Of a stretch of DNA of 60,880 bases, positions 15,967 through 24,681 are shown in pieces. Position 1 is the stretch's first letter; the number at the start of each line of letters is the position of its first letter. Source of the DNA: Bacillota bacterium (GTDB lineage Bacteria; Bacillota; Clostridia; Acetivibrionales; DTU013); contig JAEZMD010000020.1 in the NCBI GenBank assembly GCA_023435745.1, positions 1 to 60,880 of the forward strand. Reading direction: 5' to 3'. A program made the position numbers and the translations under genes. The notes below the pieces were generated by a model. That model was given only the letters and a program-made list of their open reading frames with translations. It did not search any database and was not told the origin of the DNA.

Positions 15967-17878
15967 TCAAGCTCTCTAGCTGTTCCCCATAAGAGGACCA
16001 GTTACTGTAAAGCTGCTCAAGACGGTTTCCCAGTTCTATTTGTTCATTGTGGAGTGCTGCCAGCAGAACATGATCACTTAGGGCTTTCTCACAATTCATT
16101 TCCACATTTATTTCTGTCAGCCTGGTTTCTGCAGCGCTGATTTCGCTTTCACATGCCGCAAGCAGCTTTTCCAATCTGCGTCTTTTCGCTTTTTCCTCCT
16201 TGCTGTCAAGATGCTCCTGCTTTGAAGCAGACAGCGGTCGGCTGCTTCCATCCGTCTGATTATCCGGCAATCTGCGGTGATCCAGGTAATATGCGTAATC
16301 GCCTCTGTAATCCTCCAGATTCCCGCCGGACATTTCAATGATCCTGGAGGCCAGCTTCCGGATAAAGTATCGGTCGTGGGACACAATGAGCAGCGTCCCG
16401 TCATATGCGAGCAGGGCTTCCTCAAGCACCTCCCTTGAATTCACATCCAGATGGTTTGTGGGCTCATCAAGCAGGAGAAGGTTTGCTCCAGAGAGCATAA
16501 GCTTAGTGAGAGCTACTCTGCTTTTTTCACCGCCGCTGAGAACGCTTATGGTTTTGAACACATCCTCGCCTGTAAAGAGAAACTGAGCCAACGCATTGCG
16601 AATCTGGGTATGAGTGAGCTTTTCATTATCGTTCCAGACCTCTTCCAATACTGTGTTGCTTTCGTTCAGGTTCTCCAGTTCCTGGTCGTAATAACCAAGC
16701 ACAATTTTATGTCCATATTCAAAGCTGCCCTCGCTTTGGGGTATTTTCCCGGCAAGAATCTTCAGAAGAGTGGATTTTCCACAGCCATTGGGGCCGAGAA
16801 GGAAAATTTTTTCACCGCGTTTTATGTCAAAGCTGATTTCATTAAACAACTCTTTCCCCGTAAAATTCTTTGAAAGATTCTCAACACAGAGCACGTCATT
16901 GCCACTGGTGATACTGCTTCTAAATTTGATTTTAATACTGTTCGGCAGGTTTTTCGGAGCATCCAGCTTTTCCATCCTGTCGATGGCCTTCTGCCGGCTT
17001 TCCGCGGCAATGATATTTTTCTCCCTGTTCCATCGTTTCTGTTGTTCGATGAAGGCCTCCATACGGGCAATTTCCTTTTGCTGCTGTTCGTAGTGCCTTC
17101 GCTGAATTTCCCGGGCAATAGCCTTTTTCCTGGCGTATTCGGAATAGCTGCTGTCATAGGTGGTGCACTCACAGTTTTCAAGCTCTATGGTCCTTATGGT
17201 TACCGCATCCAGAAAATATCTGTCATGTGATATGACAAGAACAGCTTTTTTATAACTCTTGAGATAATCCTCCAGCCATTCTATTGCACCAATATCCAGA
17301 TGGTTCGTCGGTTCATCCAGGAGCAGCAGGTCCGGCTCCTCAAGCAGCAGCTTGGCCAAAGCCAGGCGTGTTTTCTGCCCGCCGCTCAGTTTTTTTACAG
17401 TCAACTCAAACTGGCTGTCTGTGAATCCAAGACCGCGCAGCACGCCCTTGATTCTGCTGTTGTATTCATAGCCGCCTTCCTGTTTAAACCGCTCCAGTAA
17501 GGTGTCATATTCCTTCATCATGGTATGCAGACGCTCTTCGTCCTTCTCCAGACTGATATTCTTCTCCAGCGTCTTAAGGCGTGATTCCATCGACAGGAGT
17601 GCAGAATAGGTGGTAAGCATCTCTTCCCATATAGTACTTTCAGATTCCAGGCCTGAGTTCTGATCAAGATAGCCTGTCTTCAGTCCCCTGGACATGAAGA
17701 TTTCACCGGAATCCTGCTGAAGGGAGCCGGTGATGATCTTGAAGAGCGTCGACTTGCCTGCGCCGTTTACTCCAACCAGGCCTGCTTTTTCGCCCTGCTT
17801 TAGATTGCAGCTGACTTTATTCAATATAATATCTGTTCCGAAGGACAGACTGATTTCGCTACATGCCAGAATAATCAT
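15959..17878 (-). CDS. ABC-F family ATPase
   Basis: 639 residues with two fused nucleotide-binding domains and no membrane segments, so a ribosome-associated ABC-F protein rather than a transporter. Domain 1 has GVNGAGKST, signature LSGGQKTRLALAK and DLLLLDEPTNHLD. Domain 2 has GPNGCGKST, LSGGEKSRVALTK and LLLLDEPTNHLD. The linker between them (about 240-310) is long, charged and helical, like the P-site tRNA-interaction motif region. A C-terminal charged coiled coil (about 560-639) resembles Uup/YdiF-type members. It may act in translation or antibiotic protection; no resistance subtype can be assigned. The ribosome site GGAGG lies about 16 nt before the start, which is far. Confidence 0.92.
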   Translation of the reverse strand: MIILACSEISLSFGTDIILNKVSCNLKQGEKAGLVGVNGAGKSTLFKIITGSLQQDSGEIFMSRGLKTGYLDQNSGLESESTIWEEMLTTYSALLSMESRLKTLEKNISLEKDEERLHTMMKEYDTLLERFKQEGGYEYNSRIKGVLRGLGFTDSQFELTVKKLSGGQKTRLALAKLLLEEPDLLLLDEPTNHLDIGAIEWLEDYLKSYKKAVLVISHDRYFLDAVTIRTIELENCECTTYDSSYSEYARKKAIAREIQRRHYEQQQKEIARMEAFIEQQKRWNREKNIIAAESRQKAIDRMEKLDAPKNLPNSIKIKFRSSITSGNDVLCVENLSKNFTGKELFNEISFDIKRGEKIFLLGPNGCGKSTLLKILAGKIPQSEGSFEYGHKIVLGYYDQELENLNESNTVLEEVWNDNEKLTHTQIRNALAQFLFTGEDVFKTISVLSGGEKSRVALTKLMLSGANLLLLDEPTNHLDVNSREVLEEALLAYDGTLLIVSHDRYFIRKLASRIIEMSGGNLEDYRGDYAYYLDHRRLPDNQTDGSSRPLSASKQEHLDSKEEKAKRRRLEKLLAACESEISAAETRLTEINVEMNCEKALSDHVLLAALHNEQIELGNRLEQLYSNWSSYGEQLESLII

Positions 17879-17949
17879 TATTTTTTTCCCAAGCCTCCAA
17901 AATCATATTCTAGCAAAAAAGCCGTCAATGGGCAAGCTACCAAGCATTA

Positions 17950-17978
17950 TTGACAGAAAAATGTCAAAGTTGTATAAT
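17950..17978 (+). promoter_or_regulatory. rex promoter with overlapping palindrome
   Basis: Consensus TTGACA (17950-17955), 17-nt spacer and TATAAT (17973-17978). TTGACA-N6-TGTCAA (17950-17967) is a perfect inverted repeat that covers the -35 box. Clostridial Rex sites are typically TTGTTAA-N4-TTAACAA. This palindrome is similar in symmetry but not identical, so Rex autoregulation is plausible but unproven. Confidence 0.75.
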
Positions 17979-18007
17979 TCCATTATTAAACCTGAAGGAG
18001 GCAATCC

Positions 18008-18649
18008 ATGGCTTCAAAGAAAAAAATCTCTATTGCAGTTATCAGGCGCCTTCCGAGATATTACAGGTATTTATCAGACTTATTATTGATGGACATCACA
18101 AGAATTTCCTCGAAAGAACTCAGTAACAGGATGGGCATTACCGCATCCCAGATCAGGCAGGACTTGAATTGTTTCGGGGGATTCGGACAACAGGGCTACG
18201 GATATAACGTAGAGCTCCTATTCAATGAAATTGGAAATATTCTAGGCGTCAACAACAAATTCCAGACTATCGTTATAGGCGCGGGCAACATGGGGCAGGC
18301 GCTTGCCAATTACGGTAACTTTGAGAGAAGAGGCTTTCAGATCATTGGCATCTTTGATATTGATCCGAAACTGGTCGGCAAGAAAATCAACCGCATGGAA
18401 GTGCAGCATATGGATAGAATAGATGACTTCGTCAAAGAGCACAAGGTTGATATCGCAATGCTCACCGTTCCCTTCGATTATGCCAGGGAAGTAGCGGAGA
18501 GAGTTGCGAAGCTGGGGATAAAAGGCCTCTGGAATTTTTCACCTATGGACCTGAAGCTGCCCTATGAAACAGTTATAGAAAATGTCCATCTCAGTGACAG
18601 CCTTATGGTGCTCGGTTATAAAATCAGAGAAAAATTTCATAGAAAATGA
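18008..18649 (+). CDS. rex: Redox-sensing transcriptional repressor Rex
   Basis: 213 residues, the usual Rex length. Rex binds DNA when NAD+ prevails and is released by NADH, controlling fermentation and hydrogen genes. A winged-helix domain (about 1-80) has ISSKELSNRMGITASQIRQD. A Rossmann domain with VIGAGNMGQALANY and DIDPKLVGKKI binds the dinucleotide, and the C-terminal swapping helix follows. GAAGGAGG precedes ATG 18008. It is transcribed alone; the next gene is convergent and only 11 nt away. Confidence 0.96.
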   Translation: MASKKKISIAVIRRLPRYYRYLSDLLLMDITRISSKELSNRMGITASQIRQDLNCFGGFGQQGYGYNVELLFNEIGNILGVNNKFQTIVIGAGNMGQALANYGNFERRGFQIIGIFDIDPKLVGKKINRMEVQHMDRIDDFVKEHKVDIAMLTVPFDYAREVAERVAKLGIKGLWNFSPMDLKLPYETVIENVHLSDSLMVLGYKIREKFHRK

Positions 18650-18660
18650 AATTTTTCTAA

Positions 18661-19935
18661 TCACAGCTTGTTCAGTGTCTCATAAAATTCCGGATATACG
18701 ATATCAACTGCTTGTGTCTTTCTGATCATGGTCTCGCCTTCCGCTGCGAGGCCCGCGACAGATAAGGCCATTGCAAGAGAGTGATTGTTGTCGCTATCGA
18801 CAATGGTGCCCCTCAGCGCACCTTTTCCTTCTATTAAAAGCCCGTCTTCGGATTCGGTTAATTTTGCGCCCATTTTTGAGAGCTCCATCGAGATGGCTTT
18901 AATTTTTCCGGACTCTTTAATTTTAAAGCCTGACAATCCGGTTATTTCTGTTGTCCCCTGAGCAAACGCCGCTGCGACAATAATGACAAGCAGTTCGTCG
19001 ATAAGACCGGGAATGAGAGACCTGTCGATTTTAGTACAGGACAGAGGTGAAGCTACGGCTCGGATGTCGGCCACAGGTTCATTGCTTATTGTTCGCTCGT
19101 TCAGGAATTCGATCTTTGCCCCCATGGATTTGAATACGTCAATAAAGCTTGTTCTGGTCGGGTTGATACCGACATTTTTAATGATGATGTCGGAATTTGG
19201 TACAAGAAGGGCGGCTGTAATAAAATAAGCAGCGATTGAAATATCGCCCGGAACGGATACATGCCGGGCATAGAGGTTTTCAACCGAATGGCTGACCACC
19301 TGAAGGCTATTGGTTTTAATATCTGCCCCGAAATAATTGAGCATCAATTCCGTATGGTCTCTTGATTTCACAGCTTCTCTGACAACAGTATCCCCATCGG
19401 CATACAGCCCTGCAAATAGCAACGACGATTTGATGTGTGTCTCAAGGTCTGACAGTTCAAGTTCAGTACCCTTCAGACGCGATGGCGCAATATACAGCGG
19501 GCATAGATTGCCGTCTTCCTTTCCCGAGATTCCCGCACCCATTTGCCTCAGGTAATGTACGACCTTTCCAATAGGCTTTTTCATAGCATAATCGTTTCTG
19601 ATTATATTGGAAGGGAAAGTCTGTCCGCATAGCACACCAAGAAGCAGTCTGATGGCTGTACCCGAACGGCCTGAATTCAGCGGTGAGGCGGGCGCCTTCA
19701 GGCCGAAGAGTCCTTTTCCCTGCACCCGTACCTTACTGTCCTGCAGTATTTCGATACCGACCTGCATTTTCCGGAAGCATTCTATCGTACTTATACAGTC
19801 TTCACCCAGCAGGAAATTGTCAATTTCTGTAGTGCCTCTGGCCAGAGCCCCGGTAACGATCGCCCTGTGGGATATGGATTTATCACCCGGAACTGTAAGC
19901 TCTCCTCTTAGTGTGCTTCTGTTTTCTACTAACAC
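18661..19935 (-). CDS. aroA: EPSP synthase homologue with altered active site
   Basis: 424 residues from GTG 19935, which has AGGGGGG 6 nt upstream; an ATG at 19974 is open but poorly placed. EPSP synthase joins phosphoenolpyruvate to shikimate-3-phosphate. The fold and start are normal: PGDKSISHRA is intact, and SRDHTELMLNYF is kept. Several substrate-binding motifs differ. KKPIGKV replaces the usual RP-G. THIKSSLL replaces SAQVKSALL. KESGKI replaces KESDRI. DNNHSLAM replaces DDHRMAM. IVYPEF replaces the K-T-FP-F motif. By E. coli numbering this changes R124, S170/Q171, R344, R386 and K411. It is the last gene of aroF-tyrA-aroA. It may be a divergent enzyme, have another acceptor, or be losing function. 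Confidence 0.8.
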   Translation of the reverse strand: MLVENRSTLRGELTVPGDKSISHRAIVTGALARGTTEIDNFLLGEDCISTIECFRKMQVGIEILQDSKVRVQGKGLFGLKAPASPLNSGRSGTAIRLLLGVLCGQTFPSNIIRNDYAMKKPIGKVVHYLRQMGAGISGKEDGNLCPLYIAPSRLKGTELELSDLETHIKSSLLFAGLYADGDTVVREAVKSRDHTELMLNYFGADIKTNSLQVVSHSVENLYARHVSVPGDISIAAYFITAALLVPNSDIIIKNVGINPTRTSFIDVFKSMGAKIEFLNERTISNEPVADIRAVASPLSCTKIDRSLIPGLIDELLVIIVAAAFAQGTTEITGLSGFKIKESGKIKAISMELSKMGAKLTESEDGLLIEGKGALRGTIVDSDNNHSLAMALSVAGLAAEGETMIRKTQAVDIVYPEFYETLNKL

Positions 19936-19998
19936 GCGCTTCCCCCCTGATTCTGTATTACACAAATGTGCCATTGATGCGGCTATGATCTTACAGCA

Positions 19999-21099
19999 TT
20001 ATCTGTTTTTATACACTTTATACCCTGTATTCATCAGTAAGTCAAAGGCAATATTTACACTGCTGCTGTCAGTGAAGGTAATTATCAGACAGCCCTGCTC
20101 AAATTCTCTGCTGTTTGCAACATTGATGTTTTTTATATTAATATCATTAGAGCCCAGCAATGTTGCGATCTCACCGATAATACCAGGTCTGTCCTGTACA
20201 TCAACAACGAGCTTAAATACCGGCTGTATCAGACCCTGCATCTGATCTGATATAGTTTGCCTGAACTGTCCGGCTCCCTGAAAAAAGTTGTATACTTTAT
20301 CTGAATCGCCACTCTTGAGCGTTTCTGAAAAATCGTCGAGTGTCTTTCCGAATTGTTCCAGCAGCTCCAGCAGGCGTTCTTTATTACTAAAGACAATATT
20401 TTCCCACATTACAGGGTTCGAGGATGCTATTCTGGTTATATCCCTGAAACCTCCGGCTGCCAGAGCCCGCATCCTGCCGGCGCTTTTATCCAGATCTCTT
20501 ACCAGATTTACAAGAGCCGCAGCAATCACATGGGGAAGGTGACTGATGCCTCCGGCAGCCGTATCGTGCTCTCTGGCAGACATAACAAGAGGGATGGCTC
20601 CGATACCCTTTACGATTGCCGACAGTGTCTCCAAAGCTTCCGCTGTGGTCGATGCACTGGGAGTCAATACATAATATGCATTCTCGAATAAATGTGCATA
20701 GCTGTTGGCAAAGCCCGATCTTTCCGTTCCGGCCATAGGATGTCCGCCGATGAAACAGGGAGGATTCGACAGCTCATCGACCTGCCGGATAATTTCTTCC
20801 TTTGTACTGCCTACATCAGTAATAATGCACGTGCTTTTTATATGCGGCGCCAATTCGGCAATATATCCAAAAGTTTGCTTTACCGGCGTGCAAAGAAAAA
20901 TAATGTCGGAGGAGGTTACGCTGCTGTCCGCGACAGTGACCCCCCGAGCAATAATCCCCTGACCGAGAGCCAGATCCAGAGCCTGTCTGTCCGTATCAAC
21001 GGCTGTAATGCTACAGACGCCTAACTTATCATGCAGCGCTTTGGCAAGAGATCCGCCTATCAGTCCCAACCCGATAATTGCAATTTTAGCCTTGTCCAT
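19999..21099 (-). CDS. tyrA: Prephenate dehydrogenase with ACT domain
   Basis: 366 residues. It converts prephenate to 4-hydroxyphenylpyruvate with NAD+ in tyrosine synthesis. The Rossmann domain begins IAIIGLGLIGGSLAKAL. GGHPMAGTERSGF and the catalytic H in HDTAAGGISHLPH follow, then GGFRDITRIASS. The C-terminal part (about 295-366) is an ACT domain (VVDVQDRPGIIGEIATLLG), which likely mediates tyrosine feedback. The start overlaps the end of aroF by 14 nt, indicating translational coupling. aroA follows 63 nt downstream. Confidence 0.95.
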   Translation of the reverse strand: MDKAKIAIIGLGLIGGSLAKALHDKLGVCSITAVDTDRQALDLALGQGIIARGVTVADSSVTSSDIIFLCTPVKQTFGYIAELAPHIKSTCIITDVGSTKEEIIRQVDELSNPPCFIGGHPMAGTERSGFANSYAHLFENAYYVLTPSASTTAEALETLSAIVKGIGAIPLVMSAREHDTAAGGISHLPHVIAAALVNLVRDLDKSAGRMRALAAGGFRDITRIASSNPVMWENIVFSNKERLLELLEQFGKTLDDFSETLKSGDSDKVYNFFQGAGQFRQTISDQMQGLIQPVFKLVVDVQDRPGIIGEIATLLGSNDINIKNINVANSREFEQGCLIITFTDSSSVNIAFDLLMNTGYKVYKNR

Positions 21100-22114
21100 T
21101 TATAAACTCTCTGCCTACTATTTCGGCAATCCTTCCGATATCATTACATAAACTGAAAAAAGCTTCAGGCGAAAGCTGTTGAGCTGCGTCAGACAGCGCG
21201 CACCTGGGATTTGGATGAACCTCAATGATCAGGCCGTCTGCGCCTGCTGCGATGGCTGCTCTGGAAAGAGAAAGAATGTATTGCTCCCTTCCGGCCGCAT
21301 GGCTTGGGTCTACTATAATCGGTAGATGGCTGTTCGCCTTGACTACAGGAATTGCACTTATATCAAGCGTATTTCTTGTGGCAGTTTCAAATGTACGGAT
21401 GCCGCGTTCGCAAAGCACTACATTATAATTGCCTTCACTCATTATATATTCTGCAGCATTAAGCCATTCATCTATTGTGGTCGCGGAGCCTCTCTTGAAG
21501 AGGACCGGCTTTCCTGAGCGTCCGACTTCTCTGAGGAGATGAAAGTTCTGTGAATTGCGGGCGCCAATCTGGAACATGTCTACATATCCGGATGCAATTT
21601 CAACGGAATACTCGCTGATAACCTCTGTTATCGTCAGTAACCCGGTGGCTTCACCGGCTTCCCTGAGCATCTTAAGTCCTTCCTCTTCAAGACCCTGGAA
21701 GGAGTATGGGGAGGTCCTTGGCTTGAATGCTCCCCCTCTTAAAAACCTTGCTCCAGCTTTCTTTACCGCCTTTGCGGCAGAATGGATCTGCTCGCTTGAC
21801 TCGATTGCGCAAGGACCGGCCATCATGACCAATTCCTTCCCGCCGATTTTGACGCCGTTTATTTCAATAACACTGGGCTCGGGCCTAAAGGTCTTGCCCG
21901 CAAGCTTATAGCTTTCCATGATCGGCACGAGCTTGTCGACACCCTGCATCAGCTCCAGCGGGATATCGCTGAGCAGTCTCTTGTCTCCGATGACGCCGAT
22001 AATGGTTCTTTCGGTTCCTTTTGAAATGTGGACGCCAAGTCCGGCATTTTCCAGCACCCTGGACACTTCCCGGACTTCGGAGTCCTGTGTTCCCGGTTTC
22101 ATTACAATAATCAT
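21086..22114 (-). CDS. aroF: DAHP synthase, AroF/AroG-like with N-terminal regulatory domain
   Basis: 342 residues of the Bacillus/Thermotoga-type class Ibeta. It condenses phosphoenolpyruvate and erythrose-4-phosphate, the first shikimate-pathway step. An N-terminal ferredoxin-like/ACT-type domain (1-70) precedes the barrel. Barrel signatures are VMMAGPCAIESSEQ, RGGAFKPRTSPYSFQG, the K in PVLFKRG, CERGIRTFE and DPSHAAGR. The N-terminal domain usually senses tyrosine or phenylalanine. First gene of the minus-strand aroF-tyrA-aroA operon. Confidence 0.95.
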   Translation of the reverse strand: MIIVMKPGTQDSEVREVSRVLENAGLGVHISKGTERTIIGVIGDKRLLSDIPLELMQGVDKLVPIMESYKLAGKTFRPEPSVIEINGVKIGGKELVMMAGPCAIESSEQIHSAAKAVKKAGARFLRGGAFKPRTSPYSFQGLEEEGLKMLREAGEATGLLTITEVISEYSVEIASGYVDMFQIGARNSQNFHLLREVGRSGKPVLFKRGSATTIDEWLNAAEYIMSEGNYNVVLCERGIRTFETATRNTLDISAIPVVKANSHLPIIVDPSHAAGREQYILSLSRAAIAAGADGLIIEVHPNPRCALSDAAQQLSPEAFFSLCNDIGRIAEIVGREFINGQG

Positions 22115-22239
22115 AGTTCTCTTCCCTTCTACCGTTTTTCGATGTTAATACTACTGTCTGGTTCTATTTTCTCCATTCTGCTGTTCTGCGAACCGCGCCC
22201 TCCGGTTGAATACATTATTGGCAGGGCGTGTTTGATATA

Positions 22240-22268
22240 AATTTACAATGATATACAGCGATTGTCAA
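22240..22268 (-). promoter_or_regulatory. Promoter of aroF-tyrA-aroA
   Basis: On the minus strand, TTGACA (22263-22268), 17-nt spacer and TAAATT (22240-22245). The leader of about 120 nt contains a small AACCG/CGGTT hairpin. I see no T-box sequence or terminator in it. Confidence 0.6.
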
Positions 22269-22292
22269 GAAAAAGCAGCTGCAAGAAAATCC

Positions 22293-22320
22293 TTGAACTG
22301 GCCTTAATGTGTGTTATAAT
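22293..22320 (+). promoter_or_regulatory. Promoter of the EF-G paralogue
   Basis: TTGAAC (22293-22298), 16-nt spacer, TATAAT (22315-22320). Divergent from the aroF promoter. Confidence 0.65.
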
Positions 22321-22413
22321 ATAGATTGTGTCTTAATAACCGTAATTCATGAATGACCTTCCTATTTATAGGAATGATATTATAAGTCTGTAATAATACA
22401 AGGGGGAATTCAT

Positions 22414-24504
22414 ATGAAAGACTATACCGTGGATAAGCTCCGAAACGTGTGCCTGATGTCACATGGCGGAGCTGGAAAAACAACGCTGGCAGAAGCAATG
22501 TTATTCAACACAGGAGTACTTGACAGATTCGGTAAGGTAAATGACGGCAATACGACAACAGATTATGACCCGGAAGAAATTAAAAGAAAAATCACGATCA
22601 GTACGGCATTGGCTCCATGTGAATGGAAGGATTGCAAGATCAATGTGATCGACACCCCCGGCTATTTTGACTTTGTAGGTGAAGTCAGACAGGGCATAAG
22701 GGTTTCGGATGCTGCCGTTATACTGCTTCCTGCAAAAGGCGGAGTTGCGGTGGGAACGGAAAAATCCTGGGCATATGCAAAAGAACAAGGTATTCCAAAG
22801 ATGTTTTTCATCAATAAAATGGATGAAGAAAATGCGAATTTTAATGAGGTTTTGGGACAGCTGACCGATACATTCGGCAAAAGCGTTATTCCATTCCAGC
22901 TTCCTATTATTGAGGGGGAAAAGTTTACAGGTTTTGTTGATGTTCTTGGAATGACTGCGAAAAAATTCGACAAGGATAAACTGGTTGACACAGCGATTCC
23001 TGCCGGTTTAAATGATAAGATTTCGGAAATAAAGGACGCACTGAATGAAGCTATTGCTGAAACCAGCGAAGAACTTATGGAAAAATTCTTCGGCGGCGAA
23101 GAATTCAGTGCCGAGGATATTAAAAACGGTCTTTCTCTCGGTATCAGTGATGGCTCCATCGTTCCCGTTCTCTGCGGATCCGCTCTTTTGAATCAAGGCA
23201 TTCAGACATTGATGGATGCGATTCTTACCTATCTGCCGTCCCCGGCATTAAAGCCGGTAATCAAGGCTAAAAAGCCAGGGACTGATACGGTTGTTGAACT
23301 GAGGAACGCACCTGACGAAAGCATGTCGGCGCTTGTATTCAAGACCATTGCTGACCCGTTTGTCGGCAGGATATCTATTTTCAGAGTCTATTCAGGCACA
23401 ATGAAATCCGATTCCGTAGTTTTGAACACCAACTCCGAAAAAACGGAAAAGACCGCACAGATATTTATGTTAAGAGGAAAGAAACAGCTTCCTGTCGACA
23501 AGATCATTGCCGGCGATATCGGAGCTGTTGCAAAGCTGCAGTATACCGTCACAAACGACACCCTGTGCGATCAGACAAAACCGGTCGAACTGGATAAGAT
23601 CGAATTCCCGGAACCTGCACTTTCGCTGGCAGTTGAACCAAAAGCCAAGGGCGACGAGGAAAAGATCAATTCCGGACTTGTAAGGCTTCAGGATGAAGAT
23701 CCTACATTTAAGGTCACTACGAATACCGAGACCCATCAGACAGTTATATCAGGCGTTGGAGAGCAGCATCTGGATGTTATCGTCAGTAAGCTGAAGGCCA
23801 AATTCGGTGTTTCCGTCAATCTGGTCGACCCGAAGGTTCCATACAGGGAAACCATCAAAAAGAAGATCAAGGTGGAAGGAAAGCATAAGAAGCAGTCCGG
23901 CGGACATGGCCAGTATGGGCATGTTTGGATCGAATTTGAACATGGTGAAGAGGAAGACCTTGTATTTGAAGAAAAGATCTTTGGCGGCTCTGTGCCGAAG
24001 CAATATCATCCGGCTGTTGAAAAGGGTCTGCGCGAGGCAATTCCGCACGGCGTACTTGCCGGTTATCCGGTCGTTAACCTGAAGGCAACGCTGGTGGATG
24101 GATCCTACCATGATGTTGACTCTTCTGAAATGGCGTTTAAAATAGCCGCTCGTCTTGCATACAAAAAGGGTCTTCCAATGGCTGCCCCGGTATTGCTTGA
24201 GCCCATCAGCCGCGTAGAGGTCTATATTCCGGACAGCTACATGGGAGATATCATAGGCGACCTGAACAAAAGAAGAGGAAGGATTCTGGGCATGAACCCC
24301 TATGAGGGAGGATTGCAGCAGGTTGTCGCAGATGTTCCTTCTGCGGAGATGTTTAAGTATGCAAACGATCTCAGATCCATGACCCAGGGAAGAGGCTCCT
24401 TCAGGCAGTATTTTGACAGATATGAGGAGGCGCCGGCCAATGTGGCTCAGAAGGTCATAGAGGAAGCAAAGAAGGATATGACTGAGGAAGCTGACGACGA
24501 ATAA
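22414..24504 (+). CDS. EF-G-like translational GTPase (EF-G paralogue)
   Basis: 696 residues with the whole EF-G domain series: G domain (about 1-270), a beta-barrel domain, and domains III-V ending in the EF-G C-terminal fold. Differences from canonical EF-G are clear. The P-loop reads SHGGAGKTT instead of AHIDAGKTT, and the G3 box reads DTPGYFDF, with Tyr where canonical factors have the catalytic His of DTPGHVDF. NKMD (G4) is present. These mark the EF-G-like/FusA2 paralogue family, whose role is less clear than translocation. AAGGGGGAATTCAT precedes ATG 22414. It is transcribed alone and ends at a strong terminator. It is not in an rpsL-rpsG-fusA-tuf setting. Confidence 0.9.
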   Translation: MKDYTVDKLRNVCLMSHGGAGKTTLAEAMLFNTGVLDRFGKVNDGNTTTDYDPEEIKRKITISTALAPCEWKDCKINVIDTPGYFDFVGEVRQGIRVSDAAVILLPAKGGVAVGTEKSWAYAKEQGIPKMFFINKMDEENANFNEVLGQLTDTFGKSVIPFQLPIIEGEKFTGFVDVLGMTAKKFDKDKLVDTAIPAGLNDKISEIKDALNEAIAETSEELMEKFFGGEEFSAEDIKNGLSLGISDGSIVPVLCGSALLNQGIQTLMDAILTYLPSPALKPVIKAKKPGTDTVVELRNAPDESMSALVFKTIADPFVGRISIFRVYSGTMKSDSVVLNTNSEKTEKTAQIFMLRGKKQLPVDKIIAGDIGAVAKLQYTVTNDTLCDQTKPVELDKIEFPEPALSLAVEPKAKGDEEKINSGLVRLQDEDPTFKVTTNTETHQTVISGVGEQHLDVIVSKLKAKFGVSVNLVDPKVPYRETIKKKIKVEGKHKKQSGGHGQYGHVWIEFEHGEEEDLVFEEKIFGGSVPKQYHPAVEKGLREAIPHGVLAGYPVVNLKATLVDGSYHDVDSSEMAFKIAARLAYKKGLPMAAPVLLEPISRVEVYIPDSYMGDIIGDLNKRRGRILGMNPYEGGLQQVVADVPSAEMFKYANDLRSMTQGRGSFRQYFDRYEEAPANVAQKVIEEAKKDMTEEADDE

Positions 24505-24539
24505 AATGAAATTCAACCGATCATAAACAAAAGGTGAGG

Positions 24540-24575
24540 CCCGCAGGTTATAAATGCCTGCGGGTCCCTGTTTTT
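24540..24575 (+). terminator. Terminator of the EF-G paralogue
   Basis: CCCGCAGG (24540-24547) pairs with CCTGCGGG (24557-24564), followed by TCCCTGTTTTTG. Confidence 0.9.
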
Positions 24576-24681
24576 GTTCGTCCGATCTGTTATGGATGTC
24601 CTGTATGGAACTTTACCTCGAAATATCCGTCTGTATATCTGTGACCCGATAAATATAGAAAAGGGTAGAGGAGGTAATAAA

